Source: Epichloe hybrida (taxonomy: Eukaryota > Ascomycota > Sordariomycetes > Hypocreales > Clavicipitaceae). Taken from it: 64,000 nucleotides of DNA. The notes below the pieces were generated by a model. The model had not been told where the DNA came from. It did not search any database and saw only the letters and a program-made list of their open reading frames with translations. The stretch covers positions 3,720,001 through 3,784,000 of the forward strand of contig JAFEKR010000004.1 in NCBI GenBank assembly GCA_019022495.1, given 5' to 3'. Position 1 is the first letter of the stretch. Every line of letters begins with the position of its first letter. Below are positions 12,002-27,697 of this stretch, one piece after another. The translations under genes were made by a program, and so were the position numbers.

Positions 12002-14565
12002 TCACATCAGACAAGCAACCTTGCGACTGGTACATAATCCCGAGGACCCGACCTTGATGCGCGACGCTTGGCCAACCCACGTCCAGGCCTCTACCTGCCA
12101 CTCATACCATACCTTTGTGTCATCCGTCTGTCGCCACATGCTGACCTCGAGCTCCGTATCTGCCGGGAAGGAGATGGGTTCCTCGAGCGGGAAGAAGATG
12201 GGGAACCACGAGATCATATCCTTGCTCTTCTGGTCGATTCTCTCGGGGTGCGTGCTGATCTCGACCTTTTGGCCTTTGCTCCTCTCCAGCCTGGACTCGT
12301 AGAGCGTCGACTCAAAGTACCCCGCTAGGCCGTGGGTGACGCCTTGCGCGCGACACACGAACGTGACGTGGCAGTATCGTGAGTTGTGGTCGTTTGCGCC
12401 CGCTGCGCCGGCCATGCTGCCGCCGCCGCCGCCCATGATGCCCCCCGAGCGCCGGGCCTCGACATTCTGAAGAGTCGACTCTGGGATCGGGTGGGAGAAC
12501 TCCCATGCTTGCTGGAAGCGGGCATGTCCAGGGACCTTTTGGCACACGAAATCGAGCGCGTAGAGCCGCACGACCCAGGGTGTGCTGAAGGCCGTGGCTT
12601 CGGTGGCGGATCGAGCGAGAATCTCGGCATGTAGTTTCGGCGTGGATATGGGACTCATGTGCGCTGTGTAGGAGTGGGGGATGGAGATGCCGTGCGGTTT
12701 GGCAAGAACGTGTTGGATTCCGTCCAGACACTCGGGCGAGAGCTCGTTGTCTCCAAATGATCCGAGGAGTTCGGAGATCAGTATGTCCACTTTGCCGTGG
12801 ACGGGGCCCGTGTCTGACGAGTGAGATACGACAGGGCCCTTCCAGGCTCGCATGTCCGTCTTGACGACGTTGACCTTGCCGCCCCAGAGGGTCTGGTTCT
12901 GACGCAGGAGGTACACGTAGGCGTTGGGGTTCTTTTCCACAGCCCAGACTTCCACATTTACATTTGTGTACTCGGCGGCCTTTAGGGCCCGCGTGACGAG
13001 CGGCCCTCTTCCTGACCCGGCTACGGCGATGACCACCGCCCCGTCCTTGGATGTCGGCAAGTCGAGTTCTTTCCATTCGGATAGGGCCTCGATGACGGCC
13101 GCCTCGTACTGGTCATATTTGACGGGATCTCCCTCGAACACCTCGTAAGTGGCTGATTCGAGGTTATCGGACAATGGCTGCAGAGGCGACTGCAGCCAGT
13201 CCTGGAAGCTCGTCAATGTCGGCGACTCGAGCGCTGTAAAGGGCGGTTGCTGATTCTCCAGCCATTGCAAATACGCCACGTGGGCGTCGGCACCGGCACG
13301 AAAAGACGGGTCTGGACGCGACGTTGCAGCAGGGCTGTGAGCATCCGAGAGACTCGGGAAGTCGTCCTCTGTCACCGGTGGTCGGTTCACCGCCGACAAT
13401 ACGGACATGTCGTCGGTCTGGAAGTTGGAAGCATCGGGGCCGACGTCGCAAAGCAGGATCCACGGGACGGCCTTGAGTCGCATGTAGCTGAAGATCATTT
13501 CTTGGTGATGTTTGGAGAGAGATGGATAGCCGCCCTTGTTCTTCTGGAACACGTCCGGCCCAACAGTCAAGTAATGCATAGGCTCTGCGAACCACCTGTT
13601 TTGCAAGTCTTTTTCAGGTATGACTCTAGGAATCTGAAGCGCTATAGAAAGAGGAAGGAGGAAAACCATGTTAGTCCGTCTATTCAGAGGGGGGGAATAC
13701 CGAAGGAACAAATGGAGAAACTTGCCAACATGTAATCTCAAATCATAGTTGCAAGTGCTCCTGACGTGGTGCCAAGACTGCCATGCCGCAAACAGATCGA
13801 CCTCTTTCGACGCATTTGCCGTTGTGGCACCCTCCTTGCGCGGCTCGAGCGAGGACAAAGTCTCGATAGCCTGGCCAGCCACAGGCTCCCGATACATGGG
13901 CATATGAATCAAGAAGGTCAAGGTGCTCCCAATAGTCAGAGCCTCCTGCACAGCGCGAGAGTACTGCGCCAGGGCCTGATTCCCGCCATCTCGAGAGGCA
14001 TCACGGCTAGGGCCAGCAATAACGATGCTCCGTACGCCACAAAAGTTGGCGTAGTTGACTTCCAGGTTCAGCACCTGGCGGGACATGCTGGCAATCAAGG
14101 GATTCGTGGAGCACAAGTCAATCCATGGGCTGACGTAGGCAGTATACGTATTGACCGCGGGCGAAGGAAACAAGCCAGTATCCTCTGGAGTCAGCGGCGG
14201 AATGATAGGGTCGGCGCGCGACCCGGTCTGTGTGGTCGTCGACACTTCTGCACTCTTCCCCAAAAGCGAAAGATGTTCTGAGACTATCTTGAACACTCTT
14301 GCTCTGAAGCGTCGGTTCGTTACTGGTGTTGTAGCGAAATTCATCTTTTGATTAGGGAATCAACATGTCAGCCGAGGCTCTCTCTTTTGGTCACCCGTTC
14401 GTGGGTAGAACAAACACCACAACTTACACCTTGATTGAGCAGATATCCGTATTGAAAGTCCGTGAGGGGTGCATCTCTTGCCGTTTCATGCTTTCCAAGG
14501 TGGAACGATGGCCGTTGAGCTCCGTAAGGGTTGCTCATTGCCATGTCCGATGTTCCAAAGGACAT
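12002..14565 (-). CDS. PRMT5-type protein arginine methyltransferase (Skb1/Hsl7 family)
   Basis: Predicted type II arginine methyltransferase that makes symmetric dimethylarginine on spliceosomal Sm proteins and histones. Exons: 14428-14565, 13726-14344, 12002-13641, giving about 798 aa. Intron 1 (14345-14427) has a GTAAGT donor. Intron 2 (13642-13725, 84 nt) has a GCAAGT donor, an ACTAAC branch site and a TATAG acceptor; it is in frame without a stop, but removing it restores the family sequence LRLHV-ALQIPRV. Visible motifs are GKHET in the N-terminal TIM-barrel part, the SAM-binding loop AVAGSGRGP (about residue 456), the double-E loop SELLGSFGDNE (about 543), and a C-terminal beta-barrel ending near VWYEW. 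The start at MSFGTSD is chosen because it leads into the conserved barrel; a Met 27 codons upstream is also in frame. It is divergent from PRP43. Confidence 0.93.
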
Positions 14566-15204
14566 GTTGAAGGTGCCACAGTACTTCAGTACTTCGGTTA
14601 CCTCGGGTTTGGCTCGAAATCGAGAATCTTCTCTTGCCCAGAGCAATCAATGTATGAATTGCCTCCGCGGGGTCGGCATGACGAGGCGAGCGGGCATAAG
14701 TGACTGGCGGTCGAACAGCTACTTCATGCCACTTTTTTTTGACCGTTGAATTGAGGTGCACACAGTGTGCGCTCGTGATGTAATAGGTCGATCAACTTTT
14801 CAGAAAAAAAAATATAATAACCATCACATTTGTCCAGAGTTTGACTGCACAATAAACTATAAACACACCATAACTCGTGTTTCCCAATCATTTCGAGATT
14901 TAATTCTAGCCATAGTCTCAAATCCACGGTGTCTATATCTCCCTGATTGAGTTCACGCCAACAGTGCGTTTCCATCCGCTCCACCATTCGCACACTGTCC
15001 CCAATCAATCATTCTTATCGATAAGTCATTGCCGGTCCCGCCAACTTTTTCGGATTCGAAACCATCTGAACGAAAGACCACGCAGCTTCGTCAGTTTTGC
15101 AGAAGAAGCAGGCAATCACTCCACTCCCTCCCCAGATTCGTCCGTATTATGCATATTGGGACTGAAGAAAAAAATCACGGGATAGAACCAAAAGAGAGAG
15201 AAAT
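14566..15204. promoter_or_regulatory. Divergent promoter region between PRMT5 and PRP43
   Basis: 639 bases between two start codons facing away from each other. No coding signal is seen; there are short A and T runs. It presumably holds both promoters and 5' UTRs. No specific operator was recognised. Confidence 0.5.
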
Positions 15205-17766
<2,562 letters not shown>

Positions 17767-20700
17767 TGATGCCCAATGCGAAGCTCAAGAACGCGTTGCG
17801 ACCAGGTTTCCGGATGACGACAAGCAAAGAAGAACCTTGATCCAATGAGGAATTCAAGATGGATCGAGACGCCCGGTCCAGAAGAGCAACCCTGTCGTGT
17901 CATGCACGGCTTTCCAGATTCATGACGAAATCGAGCTGGAGAGGGATTTGTGGAAGCCCGTGTCACTGAAAAAAAAAAGTACTTGCGCCATAAATCATGG
18001 TCACTTGAAACGATTTTTTTTTTTTTTGCGGGATCCGTGTTAGAGCCAGTCCGAACAGAATAGAGTTGGGTGCTGGTACAAAAGACACCATATACGGACT
18101 ACATATGTACACATACAAGGGGGCGTTGCGTCAGGGCAAAGTAGAATTCAATATACTTTTGAGTGACTGCATCGCACGGGCGACCTGAATCAATGCTCCT
18201 TTGTGCACATGCGCGGAACAGCAACGGACAGCCAGCGTGAAATTGAACCCTGGCACGGGGGGGGGTAGACCAACGTTTTGAAGCTATCGTAGATGCCGGC
18301 CGTGTGGCCTTTGATTGACCATTTTCTCTCGCAAGGGTATGTCGATCGATTGCCTGGCGGAAGGCATGTCCCAGATCCAACTTCATGTTGTTGTGTAACT
18401 TGCATTACTGAACATGCACATGGTAGCGCACAACGTCCGGAGACAATCGGGTCCATTGGGCGTGATGTTTTTTTTTCACCCTCGTTCTCGGAGGATATAA
18501 TGCGGCAACGGCGTTGCACACGCACACACGTCGCGTTACCAGTAGATGCAAGATGCAGGAAAGGCATGTTGTGTGTTTGCTTTCCCGCATCAGAGGGTGC
18601 AGCCACCCACACCCTCCTCTGCCTGCCTGCCTGCCTGTCTGCCAGAATGAGTTGGTTTGTTGCAATATAATCTCTACGGAGTAGTGGGGAGACGCATTCG
18701 TAGGCTTCCCATATGAAAGCCATGCAGTCCGTCCGTAAGTAAGTTGACCGCCCCCCCGAAATGCAATGCTTGACTGCGGCTCGGGGAAACATGAAATGTA
18801 CGCTACTCACTCGGGCACGTCTGATGCATCCATCAATAGGAGGATTGCGCAAGTTTCGAACCGCATATGGCGGACGATGAGGAACACGGCCCGCTTGTTC
18901 TCTTACTAGGGGAAAGGTAGGCCCGCCGAACAATAACAAGAACAAGAACAAGTTGGCGATTGGCGTGCCATTCATTTCGACAAGAGACTTATTTTTTTTT
19001 TTTTTTTCGTTCACAACGGGACGGCTTCGTCTCCAGGAAAACCTGGTTAGCTTCCGCGGGGACCATCAATACGTAGAAAAAGGTGGGTGGCGCCATGCTG
19101 CTCGGTGATTCCTCGTGCGTCTGTAGGATGTGAAGTCGGAGATGGGATGCGTCCACGCGTTCTAGGGAAGCGGTATGCGGATCATTTCGGGACCCTTCTG
19201 CTCTGATGGCAACGACAACGATGGCTTGATCGCGGGAAAACGGGGTTCGTCGAGAGAATGCGGTTGCCAATGTGGACTGTGGCTGCAGAAAAGGATATAT
19301 CCCAAGCAACTGGGGTTGTTGTTGTTTTTTTTTGGGGGGGGCGACGATATGACGACGGGCTGTGATTGTGTTGCTCGAAATTCCGTACGGGGGTGGCGAG
19401 CGTCGCCGCGTTTGGGGAGCCGGGAACCATGTGTTCCGACTTCACATGGATTGGATGGATGGCTTGCAGGACAGGACAACAACTCTTCAAGAACATGGAG
19501 AAGAATCATTATCGAGCGTCACGGTTTTCCGAATTCGTCCTGCTTCCTTATCAGTTGGCCTCATCGGAACAACTCGTGTCCAGCATACGTACCCTCATCT
19601 CAATTGTAAGTAGCCCCGGCCCGAAGAGGTAGCATCGGCATGCAGCCGCATGATACCTCGGCCAGGTTCCTCCTCCTTTTGAAAGACGCTTCTTTTCCCA
19701 AAAGAATCGTTCCGTGAACTCGACGAATCCTGGGCCGTCTCAACATATATATGATGATAGGGCGCGTTCTCAATTATAGGTGGCTGAGAGTCGTCAGGCA
19801 CACCACACGCACCTTGCTGCGGGGGGGGGGGGGGAAGAGGGGCAGATAGAGATATAGAGATCACTGATGACAGCCTGTCAGGGCCAAGCCAGCGGCTTCG
19901 CAGTGACATGAAGTTCATAAGTCTGAGTTCTGCGTCACCATCGTGGCTGGCTGCATGGGGGGCCGTGGTTGTTGCACCATCCGGGGCCTCCATCCCCCAT
20001 GTCGAGAGTGTCTGCAAGGTATCTGATCTGACCACATATGTACTCCGTACATGCTCCAATCGGTTCGCGATGGGAAACCGCCGTCGAGAACTTCCACGAT
20101 CCGAACACTTCGGATGTCTGCATCTTTGATTCCCAGCATTCCCCTGAGGTAAGTTGTTGCGATTTATCCCCGTCGGTGGGAAACCAAATGGATTGCATAC
20201 GGCAAGACGGTACACCGCTGGTCGTTGTGCCTCACGGGCACCCTCACGGGGCGAGGATATGTTTCTTCTTGGTATTGACACATTTTCTGTAATTCAACGA
20301 ATCGTTGCTGAATCACTGTGGATGTGGATGAAAATAAACAGCATCTTCCTCCCTGGCTGGCAGCTCGTTGATTGGCTCGACTAGCGACCCGCCCCGTACT
20401 ACACTCTAATCCCTGTTTGATTTTACATACACGAGTGCATACGGAGTACATGACCAGGGGCAACAAGGCCAATAATGGATCGTTCTGTAATTAAGCGTGG
20501 CACCAGGTGGAGTAGCGCAAGGTACCTTCCTTTTCCCCAAGTTTACCCGGCCTATATGTAGTACCTTTTCTCAGCGTGTACACCCCTGTAGAGTTCCTAA
20601 CAGCTCCACCCTCTGCAGCCACGGACAGCTGTTAGTAACTACCCCACGTACATAGGGCTCGGGGTCGTGTAAAATTACGTTATCGGAACCCTGTCAATCT

Positions 20701-21316
20701 GCCCGGATGCAAATTGGATGATTTGTACGGACATACATCCGTATTCTTGAAGTCTTCACAAGCCAAAGGAGCAGCAGGTAGGTGACGTGCACCTACTATC
20801 AAGGCGAGAATGTTGGTTCCGAGAAATTTGCAAAGTCTGAATACAGGAAAGAACAGGTCAGAGTAAGGTCGAGCCAGTTGTCGATCCCTCTGGCTGCAAT
20901 TGATTGGGGCTTTCGAGATTCGGTCCGCAGACGATTCTGTCCGTCATACTGATGGATTGCAGAATCATCTCGATCATCAAAGGTGAGTTTCATACGTCTT
21001 GTGTGTTGTGTGCCCCGGCTAAGCACACCCTGCATCTATCATTCTCGCCAGATCCTTGTCCGCAAAACACCCTTTTGAGCAACCTGTCGTGCTCGTACAT
21101 GGAGCGTGGGTTGTATTATTACCACGATGCATATGTATTTTGGGCACATTGGAGGATCACGTACCCCTGGCCGACCCGACCCATTCTTATAATCCTTCCA
21201 TCGCTGATTCTGGGCCATGGCCCATACCCAAAACGTCCAGTCCATTGCGACAACATCTTTGCTCGCCTTGTCCCGGCGATCAAGCTTTCCAACGAAAAGG
21301 CCGGACCCTTGTGCTG

Positions 21317-21404
<88 letters not shown>

Positions 21405-21672
21405 CGAGAATGAGAATGCCGAGACAACGCTGGCATCCATGTCGCGCCGCCTTGTAAGTTGAAGCCCAAGTCCAGATTCTGGTATATAAAAAGTCTGGAA
21501 CCCGCAACGTATCTCCGGCATGGCAGTAACCCCCCCGACTTTGGTGAGCCTCGATCCCCGAACAAGTGATAAAATCTTCATATTCACCCAGGAAGGAGGG
21601 TTAACTTCTGGGTTTGCTTCTGTCTTTTTCCCACCAAGAACCCCCCCCCCCCTCTCACCTTCACAACTCACC
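17767..21672. other. 3.9-kb region without a recognisable gene
   Basis: Contains the PRP43 3' flank, homopolymer tracts (for example T runs near 18010 and 18990, G runs near 18260, 19335 and 19820), three TACTCCGTA/TACGGAGTA motifs (18675, 20041, 20440), and the GT microsatellite at 21319-21401. The longest open frame (about 270 codons, minus strand near 18190-19014) looks low-complexity and resembles no family I know. The last few hundred bases should be the promoter and 5' UTR of the small gene that follows. Confidence 0.5.
21319..21401. repeat. (GT)n microsatellite
   Basis: About 41 uninterrupted GT units. They create long but meaningless Val-Cys or His-Thr reading frames on both strands. 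Confidence 0.97.
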
Positions 21673-22197
21673 ATGTCTGGCGGCTTCTACAAATATCGCT
21701 GCAAATACTTTTACACGCACAACTGCCAAAACTGGGTGTGGGTGAATAATTCACCTTGTGCAACCTGTCTCGTGAGTTTGTTGGCATTCCATCCATTCTT
21801 TCATCCCATCCCATCCCATCCCATCTCATCCCATCCCCAGCGCGTTCTTCTTTGCAAAAGGGCTTCGGAGTTCCGGCTTCTTCGTTACTGACGGATCCGA
21901 CAGGCTGAGGGACGAGATGATGAAAAGGCACCCGGACCTGCGTCGATGCTGAGCCGAGACATCAGCGTGCCCTGCGTACACAACGGCGTCTTGCAGTACA
22001 TCCTCATGGAACTCGTGGCGCCGACTGAGCCAGGAGAGCACTGGACGCTGAGAGACAAGGCCGCTCGACCTCCTCCTGCTGTCCCAGTTACTAGCGGTGC
22101 CATGCCCGTGTCGACCGGCCTGGTGGCGGCTGGACATGGAGGAGAGCCGACGTTTTCAGGCAATGATTTTCGATTCCCACCACACAATTTCAGGTGA
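21673..22197 (+). CDS. Small conserved cysteine-rich protein, function unknown
   Basis: Two exons, 21673-21771 and 21904-22197, give 130 aa. The join (CTC|GCT, phase 0) uses a GTGAGT donor, a CTGAC branch site and a GACAG acceptor, and yields a continuous frame. The N-terminal 35 residues form a compact block with Cys, His and aromatic residues: RCKYFYTHNC, then NWVWVNN, then PCATCLAEGRD. The four Cys plus His could bind a metal; that is inference. The rest is low-complexity and Pro/Ala-rich. I recall similar N-terminal blocks among hypothetical proteins of related fungi but cannot name a family. There is no signal peptide or membrane segment. The intron contains a short (CATCC)n run. Confidence 0.7.
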
Positions 22198-23297
22198 TGG
22201 CAAGATACCAGATAACCCACCCATTGGACGGTTCCTATCAAAACTACAATACATGATAACCTTGGGTAATGTCGGAGTGAACTCTCCCATGCATGCAGGC
22301 AGGCAGGCAGGCAGGCCATCCCAACAACATGTGGCCAAGGCGCGCTGTTTCGGGGAAGGGGTCCATCAGCAATATTTACTACCCCAAGTCGTAGTTGATC
22401 CAGCTGGTCTAGGATTGCAAAAGTTTGCCAGCATAGAGGGAATTGGACATGGTAAAAATTAATGCATGTTCGTCATATCATCCAAGACGAATATGGGATT
22501 GTCGATTTCTCGTTCGCCAGGGTTATTAGGTCTTGGCTTTTTGTTTTCCTTTCCTCCCACGTTGTTACGCGGGGCTCCAACTATTCAGCCAACAAATTCA
22601 TTAGTTTATTATTAATGACAAGAGAGATTGTCGAAGATTAGGCACTTTCCCCTATTGGGGGCTCGGAAAATACCGTTCCTTGCTCCGTAACCACTTCCGC
22701 GGGAGGAATTTGGCTGACATGTGTTTCGCATCTTTTGTTGATGCGCTTCCAGTGCTTTCTCGATTCGTGCCTCGGTTGGTTGGGCGGATATACGCACACA
22801 TTAGTTGACCCGGCTTCCGGCCTGCTTTTTCTGGTGCGAGACAATTGCCTTTGATGTTGGTCCGAAGGTGGGTCTCGGTTCCGTAAATTTTCATCTCGTT
22901 ATCGTCGGGAAGCAGCCGAGAAGCATGAAGTGTACAGTATGTATGTTGATATGAGGTCTATACTAAGACTGATTGATAAACCCCAAACGTGCCGTGCTGC
23001 AAGCCAGGGCGCTGCTGGCCTGGCTGGGTTCCATTCGCATGGGTTTCATGTGCATGCTTGTCATTCATTACCTGGGTGCTTTGCAACACGGCTCGGTTCT
23101 CTCTGGGCAGGTATTGATTAGTATTAATCAGCTCATCACTGTGGAAAAACGTGTGTCATCATCATTTACTGTGCACACACAATGTACATAATACGTCCTT
23201 GACCCAAACCTCTGAATCTGACTAGGTCAGGCTGACCACTCTGGCACCTTTTTGCATCAAGTCACCAAGGGTGCATGATATGTAATAAGTCTGGCAT
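22198..23297. other. 1.1-kb intergenic region between convergent genes
   Basis: Lies between the stop of the small Cys-rich gene and the stop of the APP1-like gene. It includes a (GGCA)n microsatellite at about 22294-22317. Short open frames show no recognisable product. Confidence 0.5.
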
Positions 23298-25028
23298 TTA
23301 CATGACTAGATCTGCCGAAAGCATAGCCGCCACAAGTGGAATGAGCATGGTCACAACGTTTGAAGTACCGAACCGTGCGGCCGAGCTGCCCTTGTCTCCG
23401 AGGCCAAGCGGCAGGCCTTGGTGCCCAAACGTCACATTCTGACGAATCGTACTGTTCAGACAGTGCCCGTTCGACACATCGAGGTAAGTCAGGTCATCCG
23501 GCACGTGAAAGAACATGTAGTTGTCTTTTGGAATGTCCTTGAACCCCGACGTATCGTACGGGAACTTGTCCCCGGAATCCGTGGAACTCGTATTTCGCAG
23601 GAGGATGCATGCCACCTGGCCGGGGTAATCTTTGTACATGGCAGGATAAGCCGCCATCACGTCCGGATTGCTCGTGTCGGCCACCAAGATAAACTTGCGC
23701 TGGGGATACGTCTGGAAAATCTTGTCCAGCAAGAACCGACGAACGTGCAGCGTCGCTTTCGTATCCGAGAAGTTGAGTGGTCTCGTGTCAAACGAGCCCA
23801 GGGGATACGTCTTGTAGATGTAGTCCATGTAGGTCCTGGTCACCTGCTCGGGAGTTGTGGTGAGATAGTGGAAATGCATGTTCTGAAGAGACGCAGACCA
23901 ATTGGCATAGATTTGCGGCATGTTCATCCACGGCGTAAACGGTCGAGCAAAGGTATTCAAGATGCCTTCCTTGGGCTGATAGATCTTGGTTACTCGAAGA
24001 ATGTCGTCGATGTCCGATATAACGGTTACTCCGGTCGGAGGCACCAGGTAGGCCGTGGCATTCCCGGAATCTGTACCTTCTGTGTACACATTGAGCGTTT
24101 GAATTTCAGACGTCTCATTTCCCCGTTTCATGAATCCGCCGTTGGGTCCAGTCGTGTTTTGTAGCTGCACAAATGCATCAAAGTCGCCCTCGGTTGTTGT
24201 GTTGTAAGGCATTCGAATGGTTTGTCTGCCGCCCTCCTGCAATTTCAATGAATGCCGTTAATATTGACGTACAGTCAGGATAAACCCCTGGGGTCGAGGA
24301 CAATTCTTTTCACTTGGTTTCTTACAGCGTTGGCAGCTCCTCCGGTTGCATTGGAGCTTACCGCAACATCGTTTACGAGATTCATCGTCACGTTCTTGTT
24401 GGCTTGTTGGATGACGAAGATGGATCGCGTCACATTGCGGGCTTGTGCTTTCTCCGTGTCGCTGAGGTCCTTCACACTGGTTCCGACGAGAAACACGTCC
24501 GCGAGGTCATCGACTTTGCTCTGCGAGACGTTGGGTAGCTTGTATACATTGCCATGAATTCGGAGGTTCCAGCCACTGTTGGTCCAGTTCCCGTACGACC
24601 TATGCTCATACACACACACACACACACAGGTTTCCCCCGGTCAGGACATTGATGAGAAAAGGGGGTTGCGGATGAATCGAGCTTCAGGGAGTAACTCACG
24701 GCAGGTTCATGACTTGGATTGGCTGGGCTGCCAAGTCGGTGCTCGATACTCCGAGCGCCTTTTCCACAGCTGCACCGATTGGAAAGCCATTGGGAAAGTT
24801 CAGGATGCCAGATTCGACAAACGAAGATAGTTTGCTCTCCAATCCGCTGGCCAAGCTTTTCGTGTCGTCGCCTAGCCCTCGACGGCCCAGAAACACGACT
24901 GCCGGCGGCGCCGGAGCTCTCTCGTCGAGGACATTTGCGATATTGACAGTTTCCTGTGGGATTGGTGAGCCCGCGGGTATAGCCCTTCCCAAGGCACTGC
25001 AGCCGACAACCAAAACAGCAGCTCTCAT
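23298..25028 (-). CDS. Secreted APP1-like (DUF2183) phosphatase-domain protein
   Basis: Three exons, 24700-25028, 24326-24599 and 23298-24236, give 513 aa. The N-terminus MRAAVLVVGCSALGRAIPA looks like a signal peptide. The C-terminal half carries the DUF2183 (APP1 phosphatidate phosphatase catalytic) signature: VISDIDDILRVTK near residue 275, then FARPFTPW, FHYLTTTP and FILVADTSNPDVM. In yeast App1 this HAD-type domain removes phosphate from phosphatidic acid; here the DxDxT-like motif has Ile where Thr is usual. Many NxT/NxS sites and a hydrophobic C-terminal tail (VTMLIPLVAAMLSADLVM) suggest an extracellular, possibly GPI-anchored protein, which is inference. Intron 1 contains a (CA)n run; intron 2 is called from a strong GTAAGA donor that keeps phase. 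Confidence 0.85.
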
Positions 25029-27697
25029 GGTGACGCGTGAGTTCTCGTCGTGAGTGACAGCACCGCGCAATGTCGGGAATAACTCGGTACGAACTCCTTT
25101 CAATAACAAGTCGTACGGATTACATACAAGGGAGCTAGCAAGTCGGAGGCCCACTCTTTTCCGGGCATGAGCAAGGCATCATCTAATCCGTACGGAGTAC
25201 TTCAACCCTGATTGGCTCACTATCATACAATCAGGCCCAAAACTGCCAAAACTGCCAAAACTAAGCTGGATAAAGCTTGTCCAGGCAACATGGCACGAGC
25301 CGCGCCAAATCGGGCAGCGCTCACAAATCAGACCTTGAACGCACTGAGGAGTAGTTTGAGCCGGGCTTTCTGGCAGTTGCCGATAGATAACGATGCGCCG
25401 ACTACTATTTTTCCTTGTCAATTCATCAAATTCAATCCTTCCAAGTCCGCTTCAGTTGACGAGAGGCATTCGTTTCTGTTGCCAGGCTGGGTGCCCACTG
25501 CCCACATCGTGCATCATCTAGTTGCGTCTGTGAAACCTGCATATGCGTCATCATCAGCGTGACAAGCTCACACTAATCCCTACCTTTGTGTGCGAGTCGG
25601 CGCAACAAAGCAGAGTGTCGTCCATTGCCGCAATCATTGATCCGAATTCATCTTCATATCGATAACTACGTCTATCTGTTAACTCACAGCTTCAGATGGA
25701 GGCAGAGAAGAGGGGAGACTTATCCCCACAAATGTTAGGGGGTTGTCCTCCCACCATTGCAGGCACGAGGACAACCAGGGCTACCTTTTGATATGCGGTC
25801 TGCCCTCTGAAGCCAATAGTAGGGGGTAATCATCCAACTTGAACCCTTGCCTCTGTTACCTTCTTGCAGCATGCCATTGGCCACTAGTTCCGGACGAGTA
25901 CGAAACTCTGACTCCAACACGAGATGGGTCCCGAAACTGTTTCCAACAACCAGCAATTTGCATGCAAAGTCGTCGAGGAAGAGAAAATGTTGCCGAAAAA
26001 TCCGGTGGTGATTAGCGCCGCGCAAGCCCCCTGTGCTTTCTTCGACCTCTGTCGTCTAGACTTTTGATAGCATGAAGCAAGATAGGCCAGAAACGCTCAT
26101 GAAACGAGAACTTCTTCTGTGTGTTCTTCGCTACCCACTAGGACTCGTTTTTGTTTCCTCTCCGCTTTTTGCTGGTGAGGCAAGATGAAGGAGGGCGTTG
26201 ACGCGTGGACAAAACACATCCTTAAAAGCCACGCTATCATCTCGACGTTTTCCTTCCGGAAGGGACAACGAGGTAAGTGCTAACAGCCAAGAGGTCATTA
26301 ACGTGTGACTGGCGCCCTCAGACATTGCGATTAGAGGTCACAAGCAGAGGTTGATGGGCCTGGCCAGGCTCAATGCACGCATTGCGTAGACCAGGAGTCG
26401 ACCTCCAGCTACGGTCTCAAAGTGCAAGTCGGTTTTGGAAGTGATCTGACATGGTAAATCGGTAAGCCTCCCTGGACCAGATCATGAGGCCCGAGAGCAC
26501 AGAAGAATTGGCAGCTTTTTCTCATCAGCTGAGCATTTCAGTTCGGACCCATGCGCTCCTCGCTACACATGCGATGAAAGAGCAGTGTGATTCCGACGAG
26601 GCAGCTCTCGGGGATATGGTTTGGGTGAAATGCAACAGCTGATTGTGTGTAACCTAATTCTTGGCTCTACTCACAATATCGATCCGCGTGCTTGCACCCA
26701 CGAAAGTGAGGCACAAGCTCTAGAGGTGCTTCGATAAGCAAATCATATTTCCAGGGCATTGACAGACGTCTTTGAGACTGCCTCTTGTTGGCCAACGTTG
26801 TAGTTCCAGTAGTCGGGCCGACGGCGCTTCGGATCGAAGCTTCTCATCCAAGTGGCCACCACTTGAAGCCATGGCATCCTTCTCTCGCGCACCATGCGGT
26901 GACTGAATATCTTTCTCCCACCAGTCGGCCTGTTGAAGACACAACACGTGCCGGCTCACTTTTCAGCGAGTGACACGCGTCGTGTTGTTCGTAGACGTAG
27001 AAGATGAGCAAAGCAACTTGGCCCAATACTAGAACCAATTTCTATCTTAGGGTTAAGTTCCGAAGCTCATTCCCCCCGCCAGGTCGTGTCGTCTAGTTAC
27101 CAACGACGCGTATCACATGACAATTCCATATGCTGCAGACAGCGAAGTTCTGATACAGGTTCGAGAGCAGCATGTCATGTGTGAACGAGCCCGGGAAGGG
27201 GGTCTGCAGTAGACATTCCTTACGGAAAATGAGGGTCGGGAAACTGTGAGGCAGGCGACGCGAAGTAGTTGAGGCTCGCTCATGTGAATGATTGAACGTG
27301 AAGAAGTGCCGTGTCTCATGGTATAACGCGTTTCGTACGAGTTCGGGTGGGCTAGAGACGAGTCTCCAGCTACGAAGGTGCAAGAGCAACAAAAAATTGA
27401 ACCATGATGGTTCGGAAAACATGGTGGAAAAGTAAACAAGGTGAGTTGCTGTCGAGGGTCATGGTTGAGGTCGGAGCTCATGTGGGGCGTCGCGACGCGA
27501 GAACAGGTGACGTGGGATTAGCCAGTGTTAACAGCTGCCTGTGTTAATAGTGCTGACAGTGTTAACACCTGCCTGTGTCTTATCGCACTGTGCCATGCCC
27601 GTGAGCGATCGCAAAATCTGGGGATCAGTATTATGTGCAGATTTCGAGTGACGGCTTCGTTTGTATGACGTGGTAAGCATAAGGAAAGAATAAACAA
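25029..27697. other. 2.7-kb divergent intergenic region, no gene recognised
   Basis: Separates the APP1-like gene (minus) from RTP1 (plus) and must contain both promoters. A TACGGAGTA motif lies at 25191-25199. Several open frames of 60-120 codons occur on both strands (for example minus 25735-26025), but none matches a family I know, and none shows convincing splice-linked continuity. Confidence 0.5.

Noticed and set aside
18190..19014. 274-codon minus-strand frame in a gene-free region
   Set aside because: Low-complexity and Lys/Arg-rich, overlaps homopolymers, no domain or conserved pattern seen.
21039..21674. Long frames through the GT repeat (poly Val-Cys or His-Thr)
   Set aside because: Created only by the microsatellite; flanking codons show no gene.
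23418..24164. 248-codon plus-strand frame over the APP1-like gene
   Set aside because: Antisense to clear DUF2183 sequence and crosses no splice signals of its own.
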